Under the pieces are notes generated by a model, which had not been told where the DNA came from, made no database searches, and saw nothing but the letters and a program-made list of their open reading frames with translations. From an uncultured Porphyromonadaceae bacterium (GTDB taxonomy: Bacteria; Bacteroidota; Bacteroidia; Bacteroidales; Muribaculaceae): 8,320 nt of DNA. Positions 1-6,767 of this stretch are shown here, piece after piece. How positions within the stretch are numbered: the first letter of the stretch is position 1; every line of letters begins with the position of its first letter. Where the stretch lies: the NCBI GenBank assembly GCA_900541555.1, contig UQKE01000065.1, positions 1 to 8,320 of the forward strand. Reading direction: 5' to 3'. A program made the position numbers and the translations under genes.

Positions 1-31
1 CTTATGGAGGCTTGTTTCCACAAAGTTAGCG

Positions 32-49
32 ATTTCGCATGAAAAATCA
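32..49. repeat. Left copy of an 18-bp direct repeat flanking the portal unit
   Basis: The sequence ATTTCGCATGAAAAATCA here matches ATTTCGAATGAAAAATCA at 1626-1643 at 17 of 18 positions, in the same orientation. The two copies bracket the portal gene together with its terminator and upstream region, and the similarity stops abruptly outside the 18 bases. No third copy was found by eye in the window. This could be an attachment-site or insertion-junction pair, but the sequence is A-rich and a chance match is possible. Confidence 0.4.
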
Positions 50-92
50 AAATTTCTTAGCGTCATGGTTGCAAAACGGGAAAAAGGCAATG

Positions 93-121
93 AAAAAAGC
101 CGCTTTCGTTGAAAAAGCGGC
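93..121 (-). terminator. Intrinsic terminator downstream of the portal gene
   Basis: Read on the minus strand, an 8-bp perfect stem (GCCGCTTT / AAAGCGGC, plus-strand arms 99-106 and 114-121, 7-nt loop) is followed by a run of six T (plus-strand A at 93-98). It lies about 40 nt past the portal stop codon and matches the Rho-independent pattern. Little else is visible in bases 1-92. Confidence 0.8.
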
Positions 122-160
122 GATAGTGCGAGGGATGTAAATTGGGAAAATACAGAATCC

Positions 161-1507
161 CTATGTGGTTAGGGCTTTGGCGTCGCGTTGCAGCAGGAAT
201 GATTCGAACGATTCGAAAATGTCGCTCAATGCGACTGTCGAGTTCGCTATCTGGCTTTCGTAGAGCGCAACGCCGGTTGCCGCTCCGGCGCTTTGGCCTT
301 GCAATGCGCCGGAAACGCCCGATATTTGCTCGAACAGGCGCATTTGCAGGTTCACCATTTCGTAGGCGCCGATATCGGTTGCGTTGGTCGAAATTTGCTG
401 CGGCCGGTCGGTGCCTCCACGCGGATGGTATGGCACGATTGCGCTTGGTTTTGCCCATGCGTAGCGCAGGTCGTCCCATGTGTAGCCGTCGGGCAGCATG
501 GTGTCGGGGTAGAGCAATACGCCTTTCGCGCTTGCGCCCATGATGTGGTCGACGAGCGTGATCAGCCGGTTGACGTACTTTTGCTGGTCGATCACGTCTT
601 CCATCAGCGAATGGACTTCGCCGTCGGTCAGCGGATAGAGTTTGAACGCATAGGGGTGGGACCGGTGGGCATACGGCGAATCGTAGGCGCTGACGATGCT
701 TCCGTCGGGGGCAATCCAATAGCAACGCCACGCGTCGCGTATGCACCAGCGCCGTTCGATGTCGGCATCGGCATCGGAGGCGGGAAACGGCTGAAAATAC
801 CATTCGCCCGTGCGGCGATTGTGGCAATCGAAGCCTTCGCGGCTTTCTTTTTTCCATAGCTCCACGATTCTCACTCTGCCTTCGCGCCGAGAGGTCGTGA
901 AGTCGTCGACGTTGTCGGCGTTTTCGTAGATATGGCAGATGTGCATTGCTTTTTCCCGATTGCCGTCGGCGAGGCGTTTGACAATTTCGGCAAGCGTCGT
1001 TTCGTGAATTTCCCCGATGAGGTCGCAGTCGAGGCCGCGCGGGTCGGAAAACGGATTGACGAGCATCATGGCGGGGCTGATGTTGCGGATGGCAACCGCG
1101 GGATGGTCTGCCGATTTTTCGATTTTCTGGAAGCTGCAACCGGATATGAGAAACTCCTCCATGGCGCGGCTGTCGAGCTCGTCGAGGCAATTGCCCGTCC
1201 TTATTTCAGCCATGTGCGGTTGCGACGACCGTCCGGCCGCTTGTTGGCGGAATCGCCCGACCACGCTTTTGACGAGTTGGCGTATCAAGTTGTTTGTAAG
1301 GGGTTCTTTTCCGGTTTCTTTCAAGTAGTCGTATTCCCTAACGCGATTCCCGTTTTCGTCGAGCATGTAGTCGCTCCATTGGTCGCCATAGGTGAACTTC
1401 TTGTTTCTTTCCCGTTTTTCCCGCGTGTCGCGCATGGCATTCCATGCGTGTCGTGCTTGTTTCATCAGCAAAGCGGATTGCTTGTAGGTTTCTTCTGTGC
1501 GATTCAT
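161..1507 (-). CDS. Phage portal protein, probably C-terminally truncated, solitary
   Basis: Portal proteins form the dodecameric ring at the head vertex through which DNA is packaged and ejected. The 448-aa product resembles the P22-type portals common in Bacteroidales prophages. It has an N-terminal helix ending in the motif KFTYGDQW (37-44), then LTNNLIRQLVKSVVGRFRQ (70-88), a central mixed alpha/beta region, VIDQQKYVNRLI (305-316) and the late helices ISGVSGALQG and TGVALYESQIANSTVALSDIFESF. In relatives I recall, the chain continues well beyond a segment like FLLQRD; here it ends eight residues later (AKALTT, then TAG). The DNA beyond the stop encodes nothing portal-like in that frame. 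I prefer the ATG at 1507 to the in-frame TTG at 1546, because the methionine is followed by a typical portal N-terminus. No terminase, head, protease or integrase gene adjoins it. It is either a prophage remnant or a retained single gene. The family assignment is confident; the truncation is inferred. Confidence 0.85.
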   Translation of the reverse strand: MNRTEETYKQSALLMKQARHAWNAMRDTREKRERNKKFTYGDQWSDYMLDENGNRVREYDYLKETGKEPLTNNLIRQLVKSVVGRFRQQAAGRSSQPHMAEIRTGNCLDELDSRAMEEFLISGCSFQKIEKSADHPAVAIRNISPAMMLVNPFSDPRGLDCDLIGEIHETTLAEIVKRLADGNREKAMHICHIYENADNVDDFTTSRREGRVRIVELWKKESREGFDCHNRRTGEWYFQPFPASDADADIERRWCIRDAWRCYWIAPDGSIVSAYDSPYAHRSHPYAFKLYPLTDGEVHSLMEDVIDQQKYVNRLITLVDHIMGASAKGVLLYPDTMLPDGYTWDDLRYAWAKPSAIVPYHPRGGTDRPQQISTNATDIGAYEMVNLQMRLFEQISGVSGALQGQSAGAATGVALYESQIANSTVALSDIFESFESFLLQRDAKALTT

Positions 1508-1521
1508 GGCTTTTTTTCGGG

Positions 1522-1529
1522 CAAAAATA
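1522..1529 (-). promoter_or_regulatory. Possible -7 element upstream of the portal gene
   Basis: On the minus strand this reads TATTTTTG, a full match to the Bacteroidetes -7 consensus TAnnTTTG, 14 nt before the preferred ATG. There is no TTTG at the expected -33 distance, and the resulting leader would be only about 8 nt, so this may be coincidence in AT-rich DNA. Confidence 0.25.
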
Positions 1530-1625
1530 TGATTGCGACGGCGCAAGAAGCGTGGAAAAAGAGCAATCTTGATGCGATTTGTTTTTTTCTTGGAAAATGA
1601 TGGACTCTTTTTCGTGGGAATTGTT

Positions 1626-1643
1626 ATTTCGAATGAAAAATCA
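1626..1643. repeat. Right copy of the 18-bp direct repeat
   Basis: ATTTCGAATGAAAAATCA, the partner of the copy at 32-49 with one mismatch at position 7. It lies in the 241-nt intergenic stretch between the portal start and the lipoprotein start, about 50 nt before that gene's -7 element. The rest of this stretch is A/T-rich with no recognisable gene. Confidence 0.4.
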
Positions 1644-1694
1644 TAGGAATATGAATAAAAGGCATAAAAAATGCTAACTGTAAAAAAACTTGTT

Positions 1695-1702
1695 TATATT
1701 TG
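1695..1702 (+). promoter_or_regulatory. -7 element of the lipoprotein gene promoter
   Basis: TATATTTG matches TAnnTTTG exactly. The -33 region (about 1670-1678) is only weakly conserved, but the DNA upstream (1640-1680) is strongly A-rich, resembling an UP element. Transcription would begin near 1709, giving a leader of about 40 nt to the ATG at 1749. This placement excludes the longer reading frame that begins at 1671. Confidence 0.65.
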
Positions 1703-1748
1703 CACTAACTTTATGCGCGGAAATACTTACATTCAAAATTATATAATT

Positions 1749-3437
1749 ATGAATAAAAAACTTAGTTTGTATGTTTTGGCCGGCGCGGCTATTGTGCTGA
1801 CCGGCTGTAATAAGAAGATGAGCCCGTTCGCTTCTGAGTATTTTTCGACCGATCCGACTCCGTTGGAAGTGGTAGGCGATGCAGTTCCCGCCACAATCAC
1901 GGCGAACGTTCCTCAAAAATTCTTTAAAAAGAATGCTGAAGTTACGGTTACTCCGTATCTTTTGTTTGGCGACAGCCAAAAGGTGACTTCCAAATCCTAC
2001 ACTTTCCAAGGCGAGAAGGTGAAAGGCAACAACCCTGTTATCAGCTACGACAATGGCGGTACGGTTTCGATGCCTGCATCGTTTGCTTACACGCCGGAAA
2101 TGTTGAAGAGCGATTTGTATCTTGATTTCAATGTGACGCAAGGCAAGAAAACGTATGTTCTTCCGGCCGTTAAGGTAGGCGAAGGCGTATTGGCAACGGC
2201 AACGCTTGCCGACGCAACGACTGTTACACCGTCGTCGGCTGCCGACAAATACCAACGCGTCATCAATGAAAAATACAACGCCGACCTCATGTTCTTGATC
2301 AATAAAGCAAACATTCGCGCATCCGAACTTGAAAGAGAAGGCGGCGTGGGCGACTTGAATGCAACGATTGCAGCTGCCGATTCTGCCGACAACAAGGAAA
2401 TCGAAGGCGTGCATGTGTCTTCGTTCGCATCTCCTGATGGCGGTGTTGAATTCAACACGAAACTTTCTGAAAAACGTGAGCAAGCAACAGTCGACTATTT
2501 GAAAGAGACATATAAAAAAGAAAATGTTGAAAAATATGGCGAGCTTACTTCCGAATACACTCCGCAAGACTGGGAAGGCTTCCAAAGACTCGTTTCTGAA
2601 AGCAACATCCAAGACAAAGACCTTATCTTGAGCGTGCTCTCCATGTATAAAGATCCGGAAGAACGCGAACGCGAAATCCGCAACATTTCGTCGGTATTTG
2701 AACAATTGGCAGAAGAAATCCTTCCGCAACTTCGTTATTCCCGCATCACGGCTTCCATCAACACGATTGGCCGCAGCGACGACGAAATCAAAGCTCAATT
2801 CAAAGCTGATCCGACTCAATTGTCGATCGACGAATTGCTCTATTGCGCTACGCTTACCGACAATGTGGCAGAAAAAGAACAAATCTATGCTGCTGCCGCT
2901 AAACAATATCCGAACGACTATCGCGGATTCAACAACCTCGGTATGACGCAATACGTGCAAGGCAACTACGATGACGCAAAAGCTAACTTCGAAAAAGCTG
3001 CGAAACTCAACTCGAACAGCCCCGAAGCTAAGATGAACCTCGGCTTGCTCAAGATGAAAGACAAAGACTACGAAGGCGCTCGCCAAGCATTTGGCGGTGC
3101 AGCCGACGCAGAAGGTTTGAACGAAGCTATGGGCGTTTACTACCTGAAACAAGGCGATTATCAAACAGCAGAAAAAGCATTCGGCGACAGCAAAACAAAC
3201 AATGCAGCTCTTGCTCAAATCCTCAACAAGAATTACAGCAAAGCTAAATCGACTTTGGAAGCTGTGAAAGCTCCGAACGCTACGACTTACTACATGCTTG
3301 CAGTTGTGGCAGCTCGCACAAACAACGAACAAGCTGTGTATGCAAACTTGCGCAAAGCTGCTTCTCTCGACTCTTCGATGAAGGAACGCGCAGCTGTCGA
3401 CAAAGAATTTGCTAACTACAACGTGGCAAATCTCTAA
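1749..3437 (+). CDS. Outer-membrane-associated lipoprotein with OmpA-like domain and TPR repeats
   Basis: The 562-aa product starts with a lipoprotein signal: MNKKL, a hydrophobic core, then the lipobox LTGC with the acylated Cys at 20. The residues after Cys (NKKM) lack the acidic surface-export signal known in Bacteroidetes, so a periplasm-facing location is inferred. Residues ~35-150 look beta-rich. Residues ~176-345 resemble the OmpA-like peptidoglycan-associating fold of Bacteroidales proteins: VHVSSFASPDGG (221-232), NTKLSEKREQATVDYL (236-251), a helical insertion with DWEGFQRLV, and the closing strand LRYSRITA. TPR-like helical pairs follow (about 389-422, 423-450, 456-480, 510-543; for example YRGFNNLGMTQYVQGNYDDA). 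Its role is probably envelope structure or scaffolding; no enzyme motif is seen. Codons in the 3' half are strikingly uniform (AAC, AAA, GAA, CAA, GCT), suggesting high expression. The ATG at 1749 is chosen because of the signal peptide and the promoter position. The gene is monocistronic. Confidence 0.85.
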   Translation: MNKKLSLYVLAGAAIVLTGCNKKMSPFASEYFSTDPTPLEVVGDAVPATITANVPQKFFKKNAEVTVTPYLLFGDSQKVTSKSYTFQGEKVKGNNPVISYDNGGTVSMPASFAYTPEMLKSDLYLDFNVTQGKKTYVLPAVKVGEGVLATATLADATTVTPSSAADKYQRVINEKYNADLMFLINKANIRASELEREGGVGDLNATIAAADSADNKEIEGVHVSSFASPDGGVEFNTKLSEKREQATVDYLKETYKKENVEKYGELTSEYTPQDWEGFQRLVSESNIQDKDLILSVLSMYKDPEEREREIRNISSVFEQLAEEILPQLRYSRITASINTIGRSDDEIKAQFKADPTQLSIDELLYCATLTDNVAEKEQIYAAAAKQYPNDYRGFNNLGMTQYVQGNYDDAKANFEKAAKLNSNSPEAKMNLGLLKMKDKDYEGARQAFGGAADAEGLNEAMGVYYLKQGDYQTAEKAFGDSKTNNAALAQILNKNYSKAKSTLEAVKAPNATTYYMLAVVAARTNNEQAVYANLRKAASLDSSMKERAAVDKEFANYNVANL

Positions 3438-3456
3438 GACGAATTTGCATCTAAGG

Positions 3457-3492
3457 AAAAACGGCGCACCCTTGCAGGTGTGCCGTTTTTTT
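3457..3492 (+). terminator. Intrinsic terminator after the lipoprotein gene
   Basis: A 10-bp stem (ACGGCGCACC / GGTGTGCCGT, one G-U pair) with a 6-nt loop is extended by AAAA/TTTT pairing and ends in seven T. It begins 20 nt after the stop codon and closes the transcription unit before metY. Confidence 0.9.
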
Positions 3493-3515
3493 GTGCCTGA
3501 CGGCGTCGTCGCGGT

Positions 3516-3534
3516 TGTAACAATACTGTAACAA
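3516..3534 (+). repeat. Tandem TGTAACAA repeat upstream of metY, candidate regulator site
   Basis: Two identical octamers, TGTAACAA at 3516-3523 and 3527-3534, are spaced with an 11-bp period, so both face the same side of the helix. The first is also a small dyad (TTGT-A-ACAA). They lie about 60-80 nt before the inferred metY transcription start, a usual position for an activator or upstream operator. Function is inferred from position and spacing only. Confidence 0.35.
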
Positions 3535-3556
3535 ATGCGATTTTAACGTTTGGTTT

Positions 3557-3590
3557 ATTGCATATTTTTCACACTCTTTCAGTATCTTTG
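3557..3590 (+). promoter_or_regulatory. metY promoter
   Basis: The -7 element TATCTTTG (3583-3590) is an exact TAnnTTTG match. A partial -33 (ATTG, 3557-3560) lies 22 nt upstream. Predicted transcription starts near 3597, leaving a leader of about 15 nt, which is too short for a SAM riboswitch or T-box. Control, if any, would therefore act at promoter level. Confidence 0.65.
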
Positions 3591-3611
3591 CCGCCGAAAA
3601 GACAACGGAGA

Positions 3612-4895
3612 ATGAAAAAAGACTTAAAGACGGCGACACTCTGCGTGCAGGGCGGCTGGAAGCCCGGTAATGGCGATCCTCGCGTGTTGCCTATCTTTCA
3701 AAGCACAACTTTTAAATACGACACGACCGAGCAAATGGCTCGATTGTTCGATTTGGAAGAGGCAGGATATTTTTATACGCGTTTGCAAAATCCGACCAAC
3801 GACGCAGTTGCTTCCAAGATTGCGGCTTTGGAGGGAGGAATAGCGGCAATGCTCACGTCATCGGGGCAGGCCGCTAATTTTTTTGCCGTTTTCAATATTT
3901 GCGGAGCCGGCGACCATATTGTGTCGTCGTCGGCGATTTATGGCGGCACGTTCAACTTGTTTGCCGTCACGTTGAAGAAATTAGGGATAGATTGCACGTT
4001 TGTCGATCCCGATGCTTCGGAAGATGAAATTTCCGTAGCGTTCCGTTCGAATACGAAAGCCTTGTTTGGCGAGACGATAGCCAATCCGGGCATGAACGTG
4101 CTCGATATCGAGAAATTCGCACGTGTGGCCAAGGCGCATGGCGTGCCCTTGATCGTCGACAACACGTTTGCCACTCCGGTGAATTGCCGTCCTTTCGAGT
4201 GGGGAGCCGACATTGTGACGCATTCCACCACGAAATACATGGACGGCCATGCCGTGGCAGTCGGCGGCGCAGTGGTCGACAGCGGCAATTTCGATTGGGA
4301 AGCCCATGCCGACAAATACCCCGGATTGACAACGCCCGACGATTCATACCACGGGTTGACTTATACGAAGAAATTCGGCAAAATGGCCTATATCACGAAA
4401 GCGACGGCGCAGCTGATGCGCGATCTCGGCGCGATCCAATCGCCGATGAATGCTTTCCTGCTCAACCTCGGCCTTGAAACGTTGCATTTGCGCATGAAGC
4501 GTCATTGCGAGAATGCCCAAAAAGTTGCGGAATATTTGCAGCGCCATCCGAAAGTGGCATGGGTGCGCTATTGCGGTCTCCCGGGCGACAAATATCACGA
4601 ATTGGCGCAGAAATACATGCCCGACGGGTCGTGCGGCGTGCTTTCGTTCGGAGTGAAAGGCACGCGTGCCGACGCGGCAAAGCTGATGGACAATTTCCAT
4701 TTCATTGCAATTGTGACGCATGTTGCCGATGCGCGTACTTGCGTGCTGCATCCGGCAAGCCATACCCACAGGCAATTGTCCGACGAGCAATTGATAGCCG
4801 CCGGAGTAGCCCCCGATTTGATTCGGCTTTCTGTCGGAATCGAAGATGCCGACGACATTATCGCCGATTTGGAGCAAGCGTTGGCAAAATTGTAG
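3612..4895 (+). CDS. metY: O-acetylhomoserine sulfhydrylase (MetY), PLP enzyme of the Cys/Met metabolism family
   Basis: A cytoplasmic enzyme predicted to combine O-acetylhomoserine with sulfide to give homocysteine and acetate, for methionine synthesis by direct sulfhydrylation. The 427-aa length fits MetY rather than the ~385-400 aa usual for cystathionine gamma-synthase or lyase. Visible features are the N-terminal TLCVQGGW (9-16), Y55/R57 in GYFYTR (cofactor phosphate contacts from the neighbouring subunit), SSGQA (83-87), the ring-stacking Tyr110 in SSAIYGGT, Asp183 in VDNTFATP (pyridine nitrogen), and the PLP Schiff-base Lys208 in THSTTKYMDGH. The C-terminal domain carries the HVADARTCVLHPASHTH motif typical of the family. 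The start is the ATG at 3612, preceded by GGAG (3607-3610), an unusually good ribosome-binding site for this group. The earlier in-frame ATG at 3558 lies within the promoter. Related methionine gamma-lyase or O-succinylhomoserine activities cannot be excluded from sequence alone. Confidence 0.92.
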   Translation: MKKDLKTATLCVQGGWKPGNGDPRVLPIFQSTTFKYDTTEQMARLFDLEEAGYFYTRLQNPTNDAVASKIAALEGGIAAMLTSSGQAANFFAVFNICGAGDHIVSSSAIYGGTFNLFAVTLKKLGIDCTFVDPDASEDEISVAFRSNTKALFGETIANPGMNVLDIEKFARVAKAHGVPLIVDNTFATPVNCRPFEWGADIVTHSTTKYMDGHAVAVGGAVVDSGNFDWEAHADKYPGLTTPDDSYHGLTYTKKFGKMAYITKATAQLMRDLGAIQSPMNAFLLNLGLETLHLRMKRHCENAQKVAEYLQRHPKVAWVRYCGLPGDKYHELAQKYMPDGSCGVLSFGVKGTRADAAKLMDNFHFIAIVTHVADARTCVLHPASHTHRQLSDEQLIAAGVAPDLIRLSVGIEDADDIIADLEQALAKL

Positions 4896-4900
4896 AGTTG
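4868..4900 (+). promoter_or_regulatory. Weak promoter candidate for DUF47-pit
   Basis: TTTG (4868-4871) lies 21 nt before TAGAGTTG (4893-4900), which matches TAnnTTTG at all but one position and overlaps the metY stop codon. If used, transcription would start near 4907, 17 nt before the DUF47 ATG. There is no terminator between metY and DUF47, so read-through is an equally good explanation. Confidence 0.25.
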
Positions 4901-4923
4901 ATAATCATTTATAATTAAGTTAT

Positions 4924-5571
4924 ATGAATAATTCTTTATTTAGCAGATTCGCGCCGAAAGAGCCGAAGTTTTTCCCGTTGTTGGCAAAGATGTCGGAATT
5001 GCTGTTGAAGTCGTCCGATTTGTTGATTGAATGCGTACAAAGCAACGATTCTCAGAAACGAGTGGAGCTTTACAAAGAAATTAAAGAGTTGGAACGCGAA
5101 GGCGACCGTTGGTTTCAGACAGTATTCGACGAGCTGGGCAAGTCGTTCATCACGCCGTTCGACCGCGAGGACATCCACCAGCTTGCCGGCTACATCGACG
5201 ATGTGGCAGACGGAATAAACAGCTCGGCAAAACGAATTGCCATCTACAATCCGAAATGCATTCCGGCTGTGGCATTGGATTTGGCTAATGTCATCAAGGC
5301 AGATGCCGAAACGATTTTGCAGGCGATAGAAGAATTGGAAAAATTGCGCAAAAACGCGAAAAGCATCATGGGATATTGCACGAAACTCCATGATTTGGAA
5401 AATGAAGCCGACGATGTTTATGAAACATACATCACTCATCTCTTTGCAGAAGAAACGGACAGCATCGAGTTGATCAAGGCGAAAGAAATCATGTATGAGC
5501 TTGAAAAAACAACCGACGCGGCAGAACATGTCGGAAAAATTTTGAAAACGATTATTATCAAATACGCATAG
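4924..5571 (+). CDS. DUF47 family PhoU-like accessory protein of the Pit phosphate transporter
   Basis: A 215-aa cytoplasmic, all-helical protein of the PhoU-like DUF47 family (TIGR00153 type), which is usually encoded directly before a Pit transporter and thought to modulate it. Acidic metal-binding-type helices are visible: KELEREGDRW (54-63), then DREDIHQLAGYIDDVADGI (80-98), and LHDLENEADDVYE in the second half. No signal peptide or membrane segment is present. It ends with EHVGKILKTIIIKYA, as in family members. It starts 28 nt after metY and is followed after 9 nt by pit, indicating co-translation with the transporter. The ATG at 4924 has no clear Shine-Dalgarno, which is normal in Bacteroidetes. 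The exact biochemical role of the family remains uncertain. Confidence 0.9.
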   Translation: MNNSLFSRFAPKEPKFFPLLAKMSELLLKSSDLLIECVQSNDSQKRVELYKEIKELEREGDRWFQTVFDELGKSFITPFDREDIHQLAGYIDDVADGINSSAKRIAIYNPKCIPAVALDLANVIKADAETILQAIEELEKLRKNAKSIMGYCTKLHDLENEADDVYETYITHLFAEETDSIELIKAKEIMYELEKTTDAAEHVGKILKTIIIKYA

Positions 5572-5580
5572 TCGAGCTGC

Positions 5581-6621
5581 ATGGAACTATTGATCTTAAT
5601 TATCGTATTGGCGTTGATATTCGACTTTATCAACGGATTCCACGATGCGGCAAACTCCATAGCCACGATTGTGTCCACAAAAGTGCTGACGCCATTTCAA
5701 GCGGTATTGTGGGCGGCATTTTTCAATTTTGTGGCATTTTTCATCGCAAAATACCTCATCGGAGGATTTGGCATTGCCGACACTGTGTCGAAAACCGTGA
5801 TACAGGATTATATCACGTTGCCGGTGATTCTTGCCGGCGTGATAGCCGCAATCATTTGGAATCTCTACACTTGGTGGCAGGGCATTCCGTCGTCGTCGTC
5901 CCACACGCTTATCGGCGGTTTCGCCGGTTCAGCCATCATGGCATGGGGCTTCGGGTCGATTCATTCGGCTGTCGTGCTGAAAATCGTGCTGTTTATCTTC
6001 CTTGCTCCGTTGATAGGCATGATTTTGGCGTTTGTCATCACGTTGGGCGTGCTTTATATGTGCCGTCGTTCGGATTTCAGAAAGACAGAGCCTTGGTTTA
6101 AGCGGATGCAGCTGGTTTCGTCGGCATTGTTCAGCATCGGCCACGGATTGAACGACTCGCAAAAGGTGATGGGAATCATAGCCGCTGCGATGATTGCCGC
6201 GCATCCGTTGGGCATCGGCATGGGTGTGGAGAGCGTCGACGACATCCCGTCGTGGGTGGCATTTTCTTGCTTCACGGTGATTTCGCTCGGCACAATCTCC
6301 GGCGGATGGCGCATTGTGCGCACGATGGGCACGAAAATCACCAAGGTGACGCCGCTGGAAGGCATGGTTGCGGAAACGGCCGGCGCATTGACATTGTATC
6401 TGACAGAGTATCTGAAAATACCGGTGAGCACGACACACACGATTGCCGGTTCCATTATGGGCGTCGGCGCGACAAAGCGATTGTCGGCGGTGCGTTGGGG
6501 CGTGACTCGCAATCTGTTGACGGCTTGGGTGCTCACGATCCCGGTGAGCGCATTGCTCGCTGCCGGCATTTATTGGATCATGCAGTGGTTTGTGCCCGAA
6601 CATTTTTTGCTGGGCGTATAG
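5581..6621 (+). CDS. pit: Inorganic phosphate transporter, Pit family
   Basis: An inner-membrane low-affinity symporter predicted to import phosphate (as metal-phosphate) with protons or sodium. The 346-aa product has the internal inverted duplication of the PHO4 family. The first half carries GFHDAANSIAT (19-29) and GIPSSSSHTLIGG (101-113); the second half carries GHGLNDSQKVMG (187-198) and IPVSTTHTIAGSIMGVGA (280-297). About nine or ten hydrophobic segments are apparent, with a short cytoplasmic loop near 161-175 (CRRSDFRKTEPWFKR). It is shorter than E. coli PitA (about 499 aa), which has a long central loop, but a compact form is common beside DUF47 genes. It forms an operon with the upstream DUF47 gene and is followed by a strong terminator. 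No Pho-box-like sequence was recognised. Confidence 0.95.
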   Translation: MELLILIIVLALIFDFINGFHDAANSIATIVSTKVLTPFQAVLWAAFFNFVAFFIAKYLIGGFGIADTVSKTVIQDYITLPVILAGVIAAIIWNLYTWWQGIPSSSSHTLIGGFAGSAIMAWGFGSIHSAVVLKIVLFIFLAPLIGMILAFVITLGVLYMCRRSDFRKTEPWFKRMQLVSSALFSIGHGLNDSQKVMGIIAAAMIAAHPLGIGMGVESVDDIPSWVAFSCFTVISLGTISGGWRIVRTMGTKITKVTPLEGMVAETAGALTLYLTEYLKIPVSTTHTIAGSIMGVGATKRLSAVRWGVTRNLLTAWVLTIPVSALLAAGIYWIMQWFVPEHFLLGV

Positions 6622-6663
6622 GCAGAAATTGTCCGATAATGGCATAAAACTGTTCTAAAACAT

Positions 6664-6690
6664 AAAAAAGCCCCTTGTCGGGGGCTTTTT
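6664..6690 (+). terminator. Intrinsic terminator after pit
   Basis: A hairpin AAAAAAGCCCC / GGGGCTTTTT with a 6-nt loop (TTGTCG) and a T-run begins 42 nt after the pit stop. The A and T tracts on both sides would let it work in either direction. Confidence 0.9.
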
Positions 6691-6692
6691 AT

Positions 6693-6723
6693 TTTGCAAT
6701 TCGTCATATTGTCAGTACTTTTG
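6693..6723 (+). promoter_or_regulatory. Consensus Bacteroidetes promoter of the Omp85 gene
   Basis: TTTG (6693-6696), a 19-nt spacer and TACTTTTG (6716-6723) match the -33/-7 consensus in full. Transcription would start near 6730, 38 nt before the ATG at 6768. It begins just after the pit terminator, so the barrel gene is a separate unit, and the longer frame from 6675 is not the coding start. Confidence 0.8.
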
Positions 6724-6767
6724 CCGTCGCTTTCCGGTTCGGAACGCAATTTGCGGTAAAAAGATTA

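Noticed and set aside
201..217. Tandem GATTCGAA repeat with a 9-bp period
   Set aside because: It lies inside the portal coding frame and simply encodes the repeated residues FES-FES.
63..1190. A 375-aa minus-strand open frame overlapping the portal gene
   Set aside because: Its product is extremely rich in Arg, Pro and His and resembles no protein family; it is an out-of-frame shadow of the portal gene.
1671..1748. N-terminal extension of the lipoprotein from the ATG at 1671
   Set aside because: The -7 element lies inside it, and a proper lipoprotein signal begins at 1749.
1674..3332. A 552-aa minus-strand open frame opposite the lipoprotein gene
   Set aside because: The composition is rich in Phe, Val, Cys and His with no recognisable domain, and it is explained by the biased codon use of the real gene on the plus strand.
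3493..3611. SAM riboswitch or T-box leader before metY
   Set aside because: The predicted leader is only about 15 nt and no conserved aptamer-like helices were seen in the 119-nt gap.
6675..6767. N-terminal extension of the Omp85 protein from 6675
   Set aside because: It would start within the pit terminator hairpin and upstream of the consensus promoter; a signal peptide begins at 6768.
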